In this document: one piece after another, positions 10,740 to 21,263 of the stretch
Position numbering within the stretch: the first letter of the stretch is position 1
Layout: each line of letters opens with the position of its first letter
Source: Apostichopus japonicus
Taxonomy: Eukaryota > Echinodermata > Holothuroidea > Aspidochirotida > Stichopodidae
Length of the DNA stretch: 64,000 nucleotides
NCBI RefSeq assembly: GCF_037975245.1
Contig: NC_092575.1
Span: 7,849,001 to 7,913,000, forward strand
Direction of reading: 5' to 3'
The notes under the pieces: generated by a model
Told to the model about the DNA's origin: nothing
What the model saw: the letters and a program-made list of their open reading frames with translations, nothing else
Database searches by the model: none
Translations under genes and position numbers: made by a program

Positions 10740-13700
10740 GCACGTGGCTTGTAGAAATTATGCTAGAATTAGGGCAAAATTATCAATCATTGGATCTTTA
10801 AAACGATTTTCCTAGCTTATTTATTTTATAATTATATAGCATGAAACGTTCTTTTTAAAATACTAGAAAGTAAGGTCTTTTGCGATCCATTTGAAAATGA
10901 GTGTTCAATTATCAAACCCATATTTGTGTGATTAGCTGCTCGTTAGGCTACACAGCTCCGTTACTCATAAGCCAAACGTGCATAGGCTAGGCCTATTTGC
11001 AAACGATAGCCATACTTAAATGCGTTAACATGAGTGGCTGTAGGCCTAGGCTAAATATACCTGATGAGAAACTCACAACCTCCATTTAATGATTTATGCG
11101 ATGCTTGTCTGTATAATGCTTGTCTGTATAATGCAGTTATATTAGCATCACATTTTTCACAATGTATGTTTATGTTAGCTTTGAAATAGAAGTTAACTAG
11201 GCCTAGCCTAGTTAGACCCAGTCCTTTCAACACTGCCTGCATATGTGGTAGACCTGGCTTTCAGTTTCAGGCCAAACGTAGTATCCATGTACGCCTAGAA
11301 TTGATCAAGTGCAATTTGTTGCAAACAGTACAGATTAGGGGATTCCTAAAATCTAACCTACACTGTAGTGGTAACGACCACCCTCATACCAAGCTTAGCC
11401 ATCTACCTCAAAATTCCTATTGGGACTTGAACATTCATTCTCATCCAAACCTTACATTTCCTTCTGCAAATAGGGGCCTAGGCCAATGTTAGGCTATGCC
11501 AAATTGTATAGTTTTACTTCCACAAGGTTATCTGATATTCATTTCGCTGGTAATGGAACTTTTCATAAATTTTCAAAAGTACATTTATTCATTAGGCCTA
11601 AAGCTTTAAAGGGGATCATCAGTTTCCACCATAAAATAACTTTCTTAGAAAAAAGTGCATTCCGCAGTATAGAAAAGCATTTCTTTCTATGTCGGAAACT
11701 ACATTTTCTATGACGGAAATTAACAGTGCCTGACCGGCCAAAAGTATTTAAAAGCTGTAGCCCTAGCCAATGTCATGAACAATTGAAAATTAACACTATA
11801 TATTTCTTTTACATTTTTAGCGCTGCAAAAGACAGGCAAAAAAGGCCCTGCTACCAGGGAGCCAGCCAGCAAGGTAGAAGCTAGAGCCAGAGCCGAGGCT
11901 CAGGCCAAACAAAAGACAGATGCTGCCAGGGCAAAGGCCAAGGCCGAAGCCCTTAAGGTATGGTTTCAGGCTTGCATATATTCTTGATGGAAAGAAGCTA
12001 ATGAATACAGTCAGGAAGAGGAATACTTCATGGGACAGTAGCCCATGATGCCTGTTGACTGGAAATTTGGTTGAATTTGAAGGACACATATTGTGTGGCA
12101 TAAGCATTGAAACATTTGTAGTCAACCGTTGGTGGTAGTAATGGTAATAAAGGTGCAAATTCTGTGGCACATTCAACTTGGAAGACTTATACCCTCAATC
12201 TATCATTTCACAATTATAAAGAAAAATACTTATCCACAACTGAGTAATCAGTATTGGATTTAAAAAAAAACAGTTGAGCAAATCGGTGCACATGAATCCA
12301 TCAAGTAACATTGATAAGCTATATTACCATACATGTTCAGAAGTGGAATCTTGTGTAACTTAAAGCTTAACGTGAAACTGAGTAGTACACCAGTCACAAA
12401 GTTTGAGCAGTATAATACCTTTGGAAGAAAAGGGTAACTTTACATATTTCTTAGCACTATTGTAGATACAGACTTGTAGTACCAACTGAGGTAACTAATT
12501 ACATGTGCAAGTTTTCCATTTATTTTTATGATACCGTTCCAATGAGCAATAAATATACATACCTTTATTTTACAGTTCTTTACATCTATACGAGTTGAAT
12601 CCTTCAAAATTTGCGATTTCGATTACAACTGAAACTTTATAGAAAGTTTCTATGCATTTTAAGAATTTATGTGCTATAGAATGGTGGATGTAATTTCGCT
12701 CTCAACCTATAAGTCAGTTGAGTATGTGCTTTGGGGTAGTGTCGTTTTGTTCTTACTGGCACTTTCTATTTATCTGCGATAAATATAAAATATTTCTGAA
12801 CCAACCTATTACATTTAGGAGGTAATTGAAGATGGATATTGCAGCATTAGCCACATCAAAGAAGAACTGTAGTAGGAATGTCTCAAAAGAATATGAATAT
12901 ATACTGTATTCTTAATTTTGTGTAGGGCTTATGTCTAATGGTATATATGGACAACTGCCTTGTCATTTGAATCTGGGATTCTAGCCCACATCGTCGCAGG
13001 TCACTCGATGCATTTGTATCAGCGGAACATCTCTCAAACTAAATCACAATGTTGTTAATACTTTATTCCACAGGCCAAACGATCAGCTTTGAAAGGAACA
13101 TTCCACACCAAGAAAAGGAGAGTGTTCAAGCAGGTGACCTTCAGGAGACCTAAGACTCTTAAATTACCAAGGAATCCAAGATATCCCAGAAAGAGTGTAC
13201 CTAAGAGGCCCAGGTAAGTAGGCACTGTGTTAAAACAGGAGCTTATAAGAAACTTCCATCTTAAATTGAGTTAGGTACCCCACCAATTGCTGGCTTCATC
13301 TTTCAGTATATTTTGGTCACTTCTAATTTTGGAATTTGAATGGAAAACTTGACAAACAAGTACAATATTAGTTTGGATTTTGAAGTTGTACTAAATATAA
13401 TTGTATGGAAAAGTGTGAAAGAAACGATGGTAAAGAAAAACACAATCTTGCAGGAAGTTTGAAGTAAAGAAAGTGTTTTTCAGCAGTATATTCGGAGATG
13501 ATGATCGAGGAATTTTTCAGGTTGTCCGTTGGTCAATCTTTTCAATTTGGGTTTTGTAAATGAAAAATGTTATCATCCAAAAATATAAGGCCCATGATAA
13601 AAGAAATGAGGAAAATAGCAGCAGGTGCAGCGACCCCACTTAAAACCAATGGTTGGTACAAGCCCTTACTAATTGTAAATGGAGATTGAACATTTTGACA

Positions 13701-16700
13701 AAATCAGCAACGATCCATGTAATGCCTCCATAGTCATAAAATCACTGCATCTAATTCATCAGTAAGTTTTCTGTTAGCAAATTCCCGAACAAAGTACGCA
13801 GGCTGGTGCATAGATCATCAGTCGGCTCGTTGCAAAATAATCAAATCATTAGCAAATATTTGTTGAGAACAAATCTCTGTGACAGGAGTGTAGTGATGCG
13901 CAGCTGCACTGATGTACGAAACGTGTGGTTGGTTTATTACTTTGATCGTATTAGCTCAGATTAATACTTGGAGAATTTGTTATTTGATCAAGCCTATGAC
14001 TGGATATTGGTCACTTGTTTATGATAGTGCACAAAGTTGACATTTTGAAAGTCTTTATCAAGTTTGTCCAGTAGGCATTTTTGTAAGCGTCTCTTCTGTC
14101 AAACCAGGAAAATTTGGTCTTTTGAGAGAAAATTTGGCTGTCTTCGAACAAGCATTAAAAATCTTCCCCAGTTAGTGTGAACTTAAGCATCCGATATGGT
14201 TTGAAAATCTCACCAAACGATACCGTGTAAAAGTTAGCATTTGACCGAGTGTGTTTTAATCGGAAATTGCCATTACCTACATTCACAATCGGGCTGATGC
14301 TGATTAGTAAAAATATTAGGCTCCATATGAGCTAGGGTGTAAAAACCGAAAGTACCAAAAACCGAATATGGAAACCATTGTCAACATTACTGACCAACCA
14401 GAGCATGCAACTCTGTCAATAGAATTTTATATTTTGCTAAATATATCACGATATCGTTTTGAGAAACGAAAATTGCATTTGTCTACGATATCCATATGGA
14501 AAATCTGTGTATTATATAACACTACCCTCAATGATTGCCTTATCAGTAACTGCTTCATTGCAAAAAAAATTTTAAATGTAATTAGAATCAGGAATTGTAC
14601 TGATAAATGAAGTAAAAAGGCCCATTTACTGTACTTTTTGGAAACCACTACTTTAGTATCACTCAGTGTTTCTTAATTGTCAAGAAGAAGAAGTTATTTA
14701 TTTATCTACGGTGCAGGTTACTTTGACTGTTCATAAGTATTACACATAGTAAACTACAAGGAGTTGCAAATTGGAAAAATGTTGCTCGTGATTTATAGGC
14801 ATATAGCAGAGCCCATGAGTGTCTGGATGAAACCCTGTTTGCTGCTAGCTGTCCACCCACCCGTCTATCCCCAAACCCAACAAGAAGTCTTAAAAATGTA
14901 GTCACAAACAAATACAATCATTGTAACCAAAACATTACATAGAGAAATAAACTGGAGACAAAAGTAGTTAGTTAAAGGAATTAACAATGTTTCTCTAGAA
15001 ACATAAACTGATAAGGGTTGTGGTTGTTTCTTTAGGTTGGACCAGTTCAGCACCGTCAAGTACCCTCTGACAACAGAGAGTGCCATGAAGAAGATTGAAG
15101 AATTCAACACCCTGGTCTTCATCGTCTCGCTGAAGGCAAACAAGTTTCAGATCAAGCAGGCTGTCAAGAAGCTCTACGACATCGATGTCGCCAAAGTGAA
15201 CACTCTTATTAGGTAAGTGGAAGTGTCAGAGTTTGGCAATTACTGCAGCTGTGCGCTGTCGAACTTGTAGCATCAGTGGGACTGATGTTGTACATTGTTC
15301 TACAAATTTTCTCATCTTTCCTCTCGTCTCTCCTCTCGCCTCTCCTCTCTCCTCTCTCCTCGCCTCTCCTCTCTTCTTTTTCTTGTGTGTTCTGTGTGCT
15401 AAGTTTCCCAATTTATAGAACATGCATGAGCCACCTGTCTCCACTGCTGGACTTTGATCTTCACTATCACACATACATCCTTTACAAGCAATGTAAACAG
15501 GTGTTTGTTCCGCATTTTACTGCATTTGTATTATTTTTATTGTTAAATATCAGAACAGAAGGAGAATATAAGGATATGTATTGGTTCGTCTGGTCCAATT
15601 GATATGCAGCATGAGGATTAAGTGCAAGTAAAATACTTTATTCATCAGGGAATAATTGATCTAGTATTCATTACATTATTGTCTACTACAAACACATCCA
15701 ATATAACCACATTATTACACTTATAATGGATTTTTATTGGGGTTTGCAAGATTTAAAGACTAAATAAGTATTTATGTACATTTGTGTGGTTTGGGAGATG
15801 CTATAACTCAGGGACAGCCTTCCGCTTGATGTAACTGCAGTTGACAGGAAAGGTGTATTATAAATGTTGACAGCAATTATCTCTAATCTTACAGTTGTTG
15901 TAAATTTATTTTGAAACTTGTTTGATTTGATCCATTCAGACCTGACGGAGAGAAGAAAGCTTACGTAAGACTTGCACCGGACTTTGATGCTCTAGATGTA
16001 GCAAACAAGGTGAGAGTATTAATCACATATGTCACTAAGAAAATGTCTGCTAATGCAAGAACAGATGTGACACAGAGGAAATGATTCATATTCTTACTCA
16101 TGTTGTGACATCAGGCTTAAAAAAGTGCATTGATGCCTTCTTGCAGATGATCTTCTATGCAGACAATGGTTGTTTTGTTATTTTCAGTCAATTTCTTTCC
16201 CTACAAAGATAGTGAAATCCTCTCCCCTCAATTAGTGAAATCCTCTCCCCTCAAAGTGTGAAATCCTCTCCCCTCTAATAGTGAAATCCTCTCCCCTCAA
16301 TTAGTGAAATCCTCTCCCCTCAAAGTGTGAAATCCTCTCCCCTCTAATAGTGAAATCCTCTCCCCTCAATTAGTGAAATCCTCTCCCCTCAAAGTGTGAA
16401 ATCCCCTCCCCTCAAATAGTGAAATCCCCTCCCCTCAAATAGTGAAATCCTCTCCCCTCTAATAGTGAAATCCTCTCCCCTCTAATAGTGAAATCCTCTC
16501 CCCTCTAATAGTGAAATCCTCTCCCCTCTAATAGTGAAATCCTCTCCCCTCAAATAGTGAAATCCCCTCCTCCCACAGACACTTAATCACTTCTTCTACT
16601 CTACCTATGCCTACAGTTTTCAAAGTTGTTATGTAGCCATGTTTGTGAGAAAATAGTTGGGACCTTTTCAACAAATTGTAGGTGCATAAAAAACTGGCCC

Positions 16701-17852
16701 TCATAATTAAGTCCACGATGTAAGTCATATGTAAGCCCACAATGGATTGTTACAATGAAAGAATGCTGATCCAAATCCTGTTCACCTGAATACTTTGTGG
16801 ATATAGAATTCTCAAAGTCAGACTGCTGAAACAGCACAGTTTAACAATGTTTTCAGTACAATTCATAGTAAATATGTGCTTCTTGTTACAATTGATGCAG
16901 ACCATGCTTGGTTTTTGTTTCCAAAGCACACCCTTCCTTACAAAGTGATTGGGTATTATTGCGACTGCAGCCATGTTATCTGTTCTCTTATTGCCCACCG
17001 CAACAGAAACACAGTTGCACCTAGTTAGGCTTATGATAAACTGTGGTAAGAGTTTTATGTGAACAATTTGAGATGATTCGACCTATGTAGCAAGCAAGCA
17101 TTTACTGGCCAGCATGAAGGCATGTTCATATCCCTGACTTGCTTGAAAGGAAACACAAACCAAAGTATCATCTTTATAACTTATAAGACAGAGCTTTGTG
17201 ATGAACACGTTCAAACATCTAAGAAAAATGTTGCTCTGTTTGGGAGATTCAATGGTTAAAAAGTCATGTCTAGATCCTGTGATTTTGTCAATTTTTGATC
17301 CCATAGTGCCATTATAACATGAAATGTTTTGATGCCATAGTGCCATTTGAATCTGAAATGTTTTGAAGCCATAGTGCCATTAAAACCTGAAATGTTTTGA
17401 TGCCATAGTGCCATTAGAACCTGAAATGTTTTGATGCCATAGTGCCAGTAGAACCTGAAATGTTTTGATGCCATAGTGCCAGAAGAACCTGAAATGTTTC
17501 GATCCCATAGTGCCAGTAGAACCTGAAATGTTTTGATGCCATAGTGCCAGGAGAACCTGAAATGTTTTGATCCCATAGTGCCATTAGAACCTGAAATGAT
17601 TACTTTTCATTGTTTTGTTTGTTTTCTAAACTTTTCAAGGTAGAATGGTTATAATGTTGCCATTGAAACCAGTGCTATCAGTAGGTCATGTTACGAGTAT
17701 TTAGATACAGCAGTTATAAAAGCCATCTCTATTACAGCTTAGAGGAAATAGAAAGTCTACAAATTGAAAAATATGTGTCTTAATGATTTTAATCTTGCCA
17801 GCATTAAAACTCTGATATCTCAAAAATTCTTTTCCAGATTGGTATCATCTGA
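10715..17852 (+). CDS. RPL23A: Ribosomal protein L23a (uL23), complete, six coding exons
   Basis: Component of the large ribosomal subunit at the polypeptide exit tunnel, where uL23 docks SRP and chaperones (family knowledge). Exons 10715-10739, 11821-11957, 13074-13213, 15036-15212, 15940-16009 and 17838-17852 give 187 residues. Seen: a Lys/Ala-rich N-terminal arm ([11 protein letters not shown]..., then [17 protein letters not shown]), [79 protein letters not shown] and the terminal VANKIGII, nearly identical to animal RPL23A from FRRPKT onward. The human protein has 156 residues; the extra 31 or so are in the basic N-terminal arm. Introns 2-5 are GT-AG; intron 1 seems to be GC-AG. A single expressed-looking copy with introns, so not a processed pseudogene. 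Confidence 0.97.
10740..11820 (+). other. RPL23A intron 1 (GC-AG)
   Basis: Starts GCACGT and ends TTTTACATTTTTAG. Contains several TAGGCCTA palindromes (near 10985, 11042, 11197 and 11593) and a short direct duplication of GCTTGTCTGTATAAT (about 11104-11133). No convincing box C/D snoRNA was found, although RPL23A introns host such RNAs in vertebrates. Confidence 0.65.
11821..11957 (+). CDS. RPL23A: RPL23A coding exon 2 (basic N-terminal arm)
   Basis: Encodes the Ala/Lys/Arg-rich arm ([13 protein letters not shown], then [14 protein letters not shown] and [11 protein letters not shown]). Ends in phase 0 at AAG before gtatgg. This arm is longer than in human RPL23A. Confidence 0.9.
11958..13073 (+). 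other. RPL23A intron 2
   Basis: GT-AG intron of about 1.1 kb. No repeat or RNA gene recognised. Confidence 0.75.
13074..13213 (+). CDS. RPL23A: RPL23A coding exon 3
   Basis: Encodes [18 protein letters not shown], then [19 protein letters not shown] and VPKRP. Acceptor TTCCACAG and donor gtaagt are strong. Ends in phase 2 (AG). Confidence 0.96.
13214..15035 (+). other. RPL23A intron 3
   Basis: GT-AG intron of about 1.8 kb; AT-rich, with no second gene or repeat recognised. Confidence 0.75.
15036..15212 (+). CDS. RPL23A: RPL23A coding exon 4 (uL23 core)
   Basis: Encodes [38 protein letters not shown] and [20 protein letters not shown], the conserved core of the uL23 fold. Phase 2 at both ends. 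Strong gtaagt donor. Confidence 0.97.
15300..15378 (+). repeat. CT-rich tract in RPL23A intron 4
   Basis: An imperfect run of CTCCTCTC/GCCTCTCCTC units of about 70 bp, 90 bp after the exon 4 donor. Purine-rich on the other strand, so triplex formation is possible. Confidence 0.75.
15940..16009 (+). CDS. RPL23A: RPL23A coding exon 5
   Basis: Encodes [19 protein letters not shown] and VANK after acceptor TCCATTCAG. Ends in phase 0 before gtgaga. Confidence 0.97.
16210..16574 (+). repeat. Minisatellite in RPL23A intron 5, about 22-bp unit, about 16 copies
   Basis: Tandem copies of TAGTGAAATCCTCTCCCCTC with variable linkers (AAT, AAAG or TAA). In the first half the linker variants recur as a set of three monomers, a higher-order repeat of about 65 bp. 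Starts 200 bp after exon 5. Confidence 0.95.
17297..17600 (+). repeat. Minisatellite in RPL23A intron 5, 34-bp unit, about 9 copies
   Basis: Tandem units built on CCATAGTGCCATTAGAACCT followed by GAAATGTTTTGATG. The array also keeps an open frame on the minus strand, which is a by-product of a unit length giving no stop and not evidence of a protein. Lies 240 bp before the last coding exon. Confidence 0.93.
17838..17852 (+). CDS. RPL23A: RPL23A coding exon 6 (last four residues and stop)
   Basis: Acceptor CTTTTCCAG is followed by ATT GGT ATC ATC TGA, giving the universal RPL23A terminus IGII. The exon continues as the short 3' UTR. Confidence 0.96.
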   Translation: MGII

Positions 17853-17937
17853 ACTGTGTGGCTGCTATCATTGGATGCTTATAGATTGCAAACCTGCTGG
17901 ATTTATGTTTGATCTGTTGATCTGTCTATAGTTGCAG

Positions 17938-17943
17938 AATAAA
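17938..17943 (+). terminator. RPL23A polyadenylation signal AATAAA
   Basis: Canonical AATAAA 86 bases after the stop codon, a typical short 3' UTR for a ribosomal protein mRNA. Cleavage is expected at about 17955-17965. Confidence 0.85.
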
Positions 17944-18297
17944 AAGTACAAATTCAACTAATAATCTCTGATCTCTTCCTTTTTGTGTCTTAGATTGCTA
18001 CTCACACATTTGCTTTTATAGACTGAGAATTTTTGATATTATTTGATAGATTGACAAGGGAAGTTGTGTGGGTTGTAGGCAGGGTGTGGGGGTTGTTGTT
18101 TATTTCATATGTTGAGTCTAGAGTCAAAAAGTACCTATTGGAAATGACCCACTTCTCTCCTCTCATCCCTTTAAGTTCTCTAATTGCCACCATTTATGAT
18201 GAGTATTGACTCTGATTCATTATCAGTGACTTTTCAACATGAATTGCCTTGAATATGATTGCCAAGTACTTCCCCATAGAAAAAATACAGTGTCATG

Positions 18298-18352
18298 AGT
18301 CCAAGCAATAACTGGAAGTGACTTTAGTCCAAGCAATAACTGGAAGTGACTT
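18298..18352. repeat. Direct duplication, two copies of about 28 bp
   Basis: GTCCAAGCAATAACTGGAAG followed by TGACTT occurs twice in tandem (18299-18324 and 18327-18352). Confidence 0.85.
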
Positions 18353-18483
18353 GACAGTAACATGTTACATTTCTGCTACTGAGCAGTCCTCAATAAGACA
18401 AGCTTTCTCTATTGACACATTAAGACTGGCATTAGTTACAAGACTATCAGAAGAAAATAAATCTGAGCCATTGTCAGACTTAA

Positions 18484-18841
18484 AGGCATTGAAGACTCGC
18501 CCCAAACCATGTGCCGCCCTGTGAAAAAGTTAACTTTCCGTTGCTTGCAGGTGAAGTTTATCTCTTGTCGCTACAAAGTGCAGACAGTAATGAAAAATGA
18601 TATCTTGTTATCTTTAGCTGGACCTGAGATGTCCATCGCTGTTACATTTGTACACTGTGCTGTTGGTATTGACCACAGCTGTATGTACTGACGGTACACT
18701 AGTGTCTAATTACCGACTGTAAAGCTGTGTGTGTATTTTCTGGGATCGATGGTGGTGCCTAACACTTCTGTTACACCTCATTCTAAACTAGGTCAGATTA
18801 CCGGCATTGGATGTTTCTTTTTGTGCAAGTCTTCAATGCCT
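18484..18841. mobile_element. TTAA-flanked MITE, copy 1 (Kolobok- or piggyBac-like)
   Basis: 358 bp with terminal inverted repeats AGGCATTGAAGACT at both ends, flanked on each side by TTAA (18480-18483 and 18842-18845). Kolobok and piggyBac transposases both target TTAA; ends beginning with purine-G fit Kolobok better. No coding capacity. A second copy, same orientation and roughly 85% identical by eye, lies at 20112-20474. I believe this sequence is frequent in sea cucumber data, but that is memory, not a search. Confidence 0.85.
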
Positions 18842-18845
18842 TTAA

Positions 18846-20111
18846 GCAAAACTAGTCACACTGTTATCAAATCGAAAGTAATACTGACTATGACACTGTA
18901 CTGAATTGGTAAGTATTGATTGCTGCCAGTGGAGAGCTGGGTTGTTGCTTAACCAGTTTACCATGACTTGTAACCCTGAAGTTGTACTCCTTTTAGAGTG
19001 GATTTGGGAGCATTTTAAATTAAAACTTTTGTAACAATGATGATGCTATTAGCCTGAGATTGACAAGTCAACCTCCATTACAAAAAAGTGTGGAAAGATA
19101 TGTCTCCAATTTGCTATTAACATATCATTATTAATACATGATAGTGTCTCGTAAATGAAATGTGCTGAAGGGAATCATTCGAGACGTGGATCATCTTCAT
19201 GTAATGATAAAATCTAGGTGGTTGTCATAATTTTAGCAAAACCCCATAATTTTGGTTAAAATTGGTAGCACAATATATGAGCTTGCTTTCAGAGGAAGTT
19301 ACCATTTTTGTCTTGTCTGTGAACTAGACTTTGACATGGAAACTTGCATAATGTAGTAATTCCTATTTAAAATGTGGAAATTTCGACATAGAACGTCTGA
19401 ATTTTATAGTCAAAAGCGTCCACATCTCAGATTAGAGATGAAACCCCTGATAATTACAAGATAAAATGTTAACATTGGAAACATTGGTAATATTCTGTCT
19501 GTCTAGCAGAGCCGTTGATGCTCCACATTGACTAGATGAACCCTATTGTTTTCGTTGGATGTCAAATGTCAGAAAACTTTGTAAACACGGTATCACAGAA
19601 ACGAAAAACTTGTGAAAGCGATATAATTTAAGCTACACATCAACACCTTCCCTAACTCCTATGGTGATGCCCCTGATCGCCCTGAGGAGAATTTTGAAGT
19701 TCCAAAAATTATTTTCCCGAAACCTTTCGTTTGACTATCCTTCTAAATTCACCGACGACCGTCGCTTTGGTCTGACAGAAAATCAACGCCCATAATGATG
19801 CCCCGCATAGCAAGGTTTTGCAACTGTTAGCGTTACAAAGGCATATTGAACAAGTCCCAGTGGAATCAAAGGGAGAGCTATCTTAACTGCGGCGATCGTC
19901 TCCACCGCACTTTGAAACCAGTATCCATCACGGAATTAATATTACGTCTGTGGTACCACTCATAACATCAGAAAATGCGTATGACTCGCCATTTCAGAGT
20001 ACATATAGATAAAGGTGTCTTTCGATAATCCAAGGATTAGCCTGAAGGATATCATCTCTGAAGTGGCAGTTCATCACCCACAGCCTTTCTCGGGTTATGT
20101 AACCTGCCTAC
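18846..20111. other. Stretch between the two TTAA MITE copies, no gene recognised
   Basis: The left part is AT-rich. The right part (about 19590-20100) is richer in CpG and more complex than the surroundings, but no protein domain or exon could be read on either strand. Confidence 0.5.
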
Positions 20112-20474
20112 GGCAGTGAAGACTCGCCCCAAACCGCATGCAGCCAACTGAAAAAGTTAACTTTCTGTTGCTTGCAAGTGACGTTTTGTTCGTGTCACTA
20201 CAAAGTGCAGACAGTAATGAAACGTGATACCTTAATTGTTATCTTTAGCTGGACCTGAAATGTCCATCGCTTTATCGTTTGTTTACTGTGCTGTGGGTAT
20301 TGACCGCAGCTGTATGTACTGACTGTACACTCGTGTCGAATTACCGACGGTGGCAGCTATGTGTGTATTTTCTGGGATCGATGGTGGTGTTTAACACTTC
20401 TGTTACACCTCATTCGAAACTAGGTCAAATAACCGTGTATAAGGCGTTTCTTTTGGGGCGAGTCTTCACACCCT
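20112..20474. mobile_element. TTAA-type MITE, copy 2
   Basis: Same family and orientation as 18484-18841. The ends share GTGAAGACTCGCCCC as an inverted repeat. TTAA is present only on the right (20475-20478); the left flank reads CTAC, so it has mutated or the end is truncated. An open frame of about 80 codons inside it is not conserved in copy 1 and is taken as chance. Confidence 0.8.
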
Positions 20475-20770
20475 TTAAGGGTATCGGCATCGTTTGTGAT
20501 CCCATTGTCGCGTCCATCAATGACGGCTGAATTTTTACCTGTCATCAATCCACTGAATTTTTGACATCATCTGATTACTGGATTTATCTGATTACTGTAT
20601 GTTAATCACACTAAACTAAATTTATCCCACGACTGTATGCAATAAGCATGGGATACAGCTACGTTGAATAAAGCAATTCAATAAACGTAACCGTGGCGAA
20701 TTATAACTGTACTTCTATTATTTCACTTTAGCGCCATCAGTTGGTCAAAGTTTGTTAAGCGAGGTCCACA

Positions 20771-21263
20771 GAATTTGATTTGAATTGATTTATTTCACAC
20801 TAAAATACAAAAGACAGTACAAGACACATGATGTATGGATAACACAGAAAGTTCCAGTAGACCTTTTTCTACTGTGGTCCTTCTACATAAAGAACAATAA
20901 ATCAAGACATAAAAAATCCTAAGACAAGCAAGACACTCAATTGGCTCATATGATATATAATATCCTGGGACTCTTCGTTTATCAGTACCCGTTTCACTTC
21001 CCGTTTAAATGCATCAAGACTAGTGATGCTCTGAAGTTCGATAGGAAGAGAATTTCACAGCCTATTGGCAGCATAAAGAAAAGTAGACTGCCCAAAACTA
21101 GATCTATAATAATGAGTTGCAACAGTGTTCACTTCCTCTAGTTCCATAACTATGCAACGACCTAGACATTGTAAAGCCATTGTAGCCTAACAAGTAGCTT
21201 GGAGCAGAGCTGTTAATTATCTTAAACATATGAGTCAACTTAAACAAATTAACTCTATACTTT
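20771..21263 (-). pseudogene. Non-LTR retrotransposon 3' end: reverse-transcriptase C-terminal relic
   Basis: On the minus strand the sequence reads NLFKLTHMFKIINSSAPSYL, then HSYGTRGSE, LYAANRL, a stop in place of the usual W, NSLPIELQSITSLDAFKREV and KRVL. This is the conserved tail of CR1/L2/Jockey-type reverse transcriptases (THMFKI...NGxAPSYL, HSYxTR, WNSLP, SLxxFKRxL). There is a frame change between the two halves. The 3' end near 20771-20795 has short AATTCAAATC-like repeats, common at such element ends. It is 5'-truncated near a G run (about 21269-21281). Dead on arrival: stop, frameshift and truncation. Confidence 0.8.

Noticed and set aside
13490-13570. Possible box C/D snoRNA in RPL23A intron 3 (ATGATGA at about 13498)
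   Set aside because: No D box CTGA or terminal stem at a fitting distance.
17256-17576. Minus-strand open frame of [10 protein letters not shown]-type repeats
   Set aside because: A by-product of the 34-bp minisatellite in RPL23A intron 5, antisense to the gene.
18484-20474. LTR retrotransposon bounded by two direct repeats
   Set aside because: The repeats have their own inverted ends and TTAA flanks, differ by about 15%, and nothing between them resembles gag, pol, a primer-binding site or a polypurine tract.
20279-20530. An 83-codon open frame with a hydrophobic start
   Set aside because: Lies in the TTAA MITE; the sister copy at 18484-18841 does not keep the frame.
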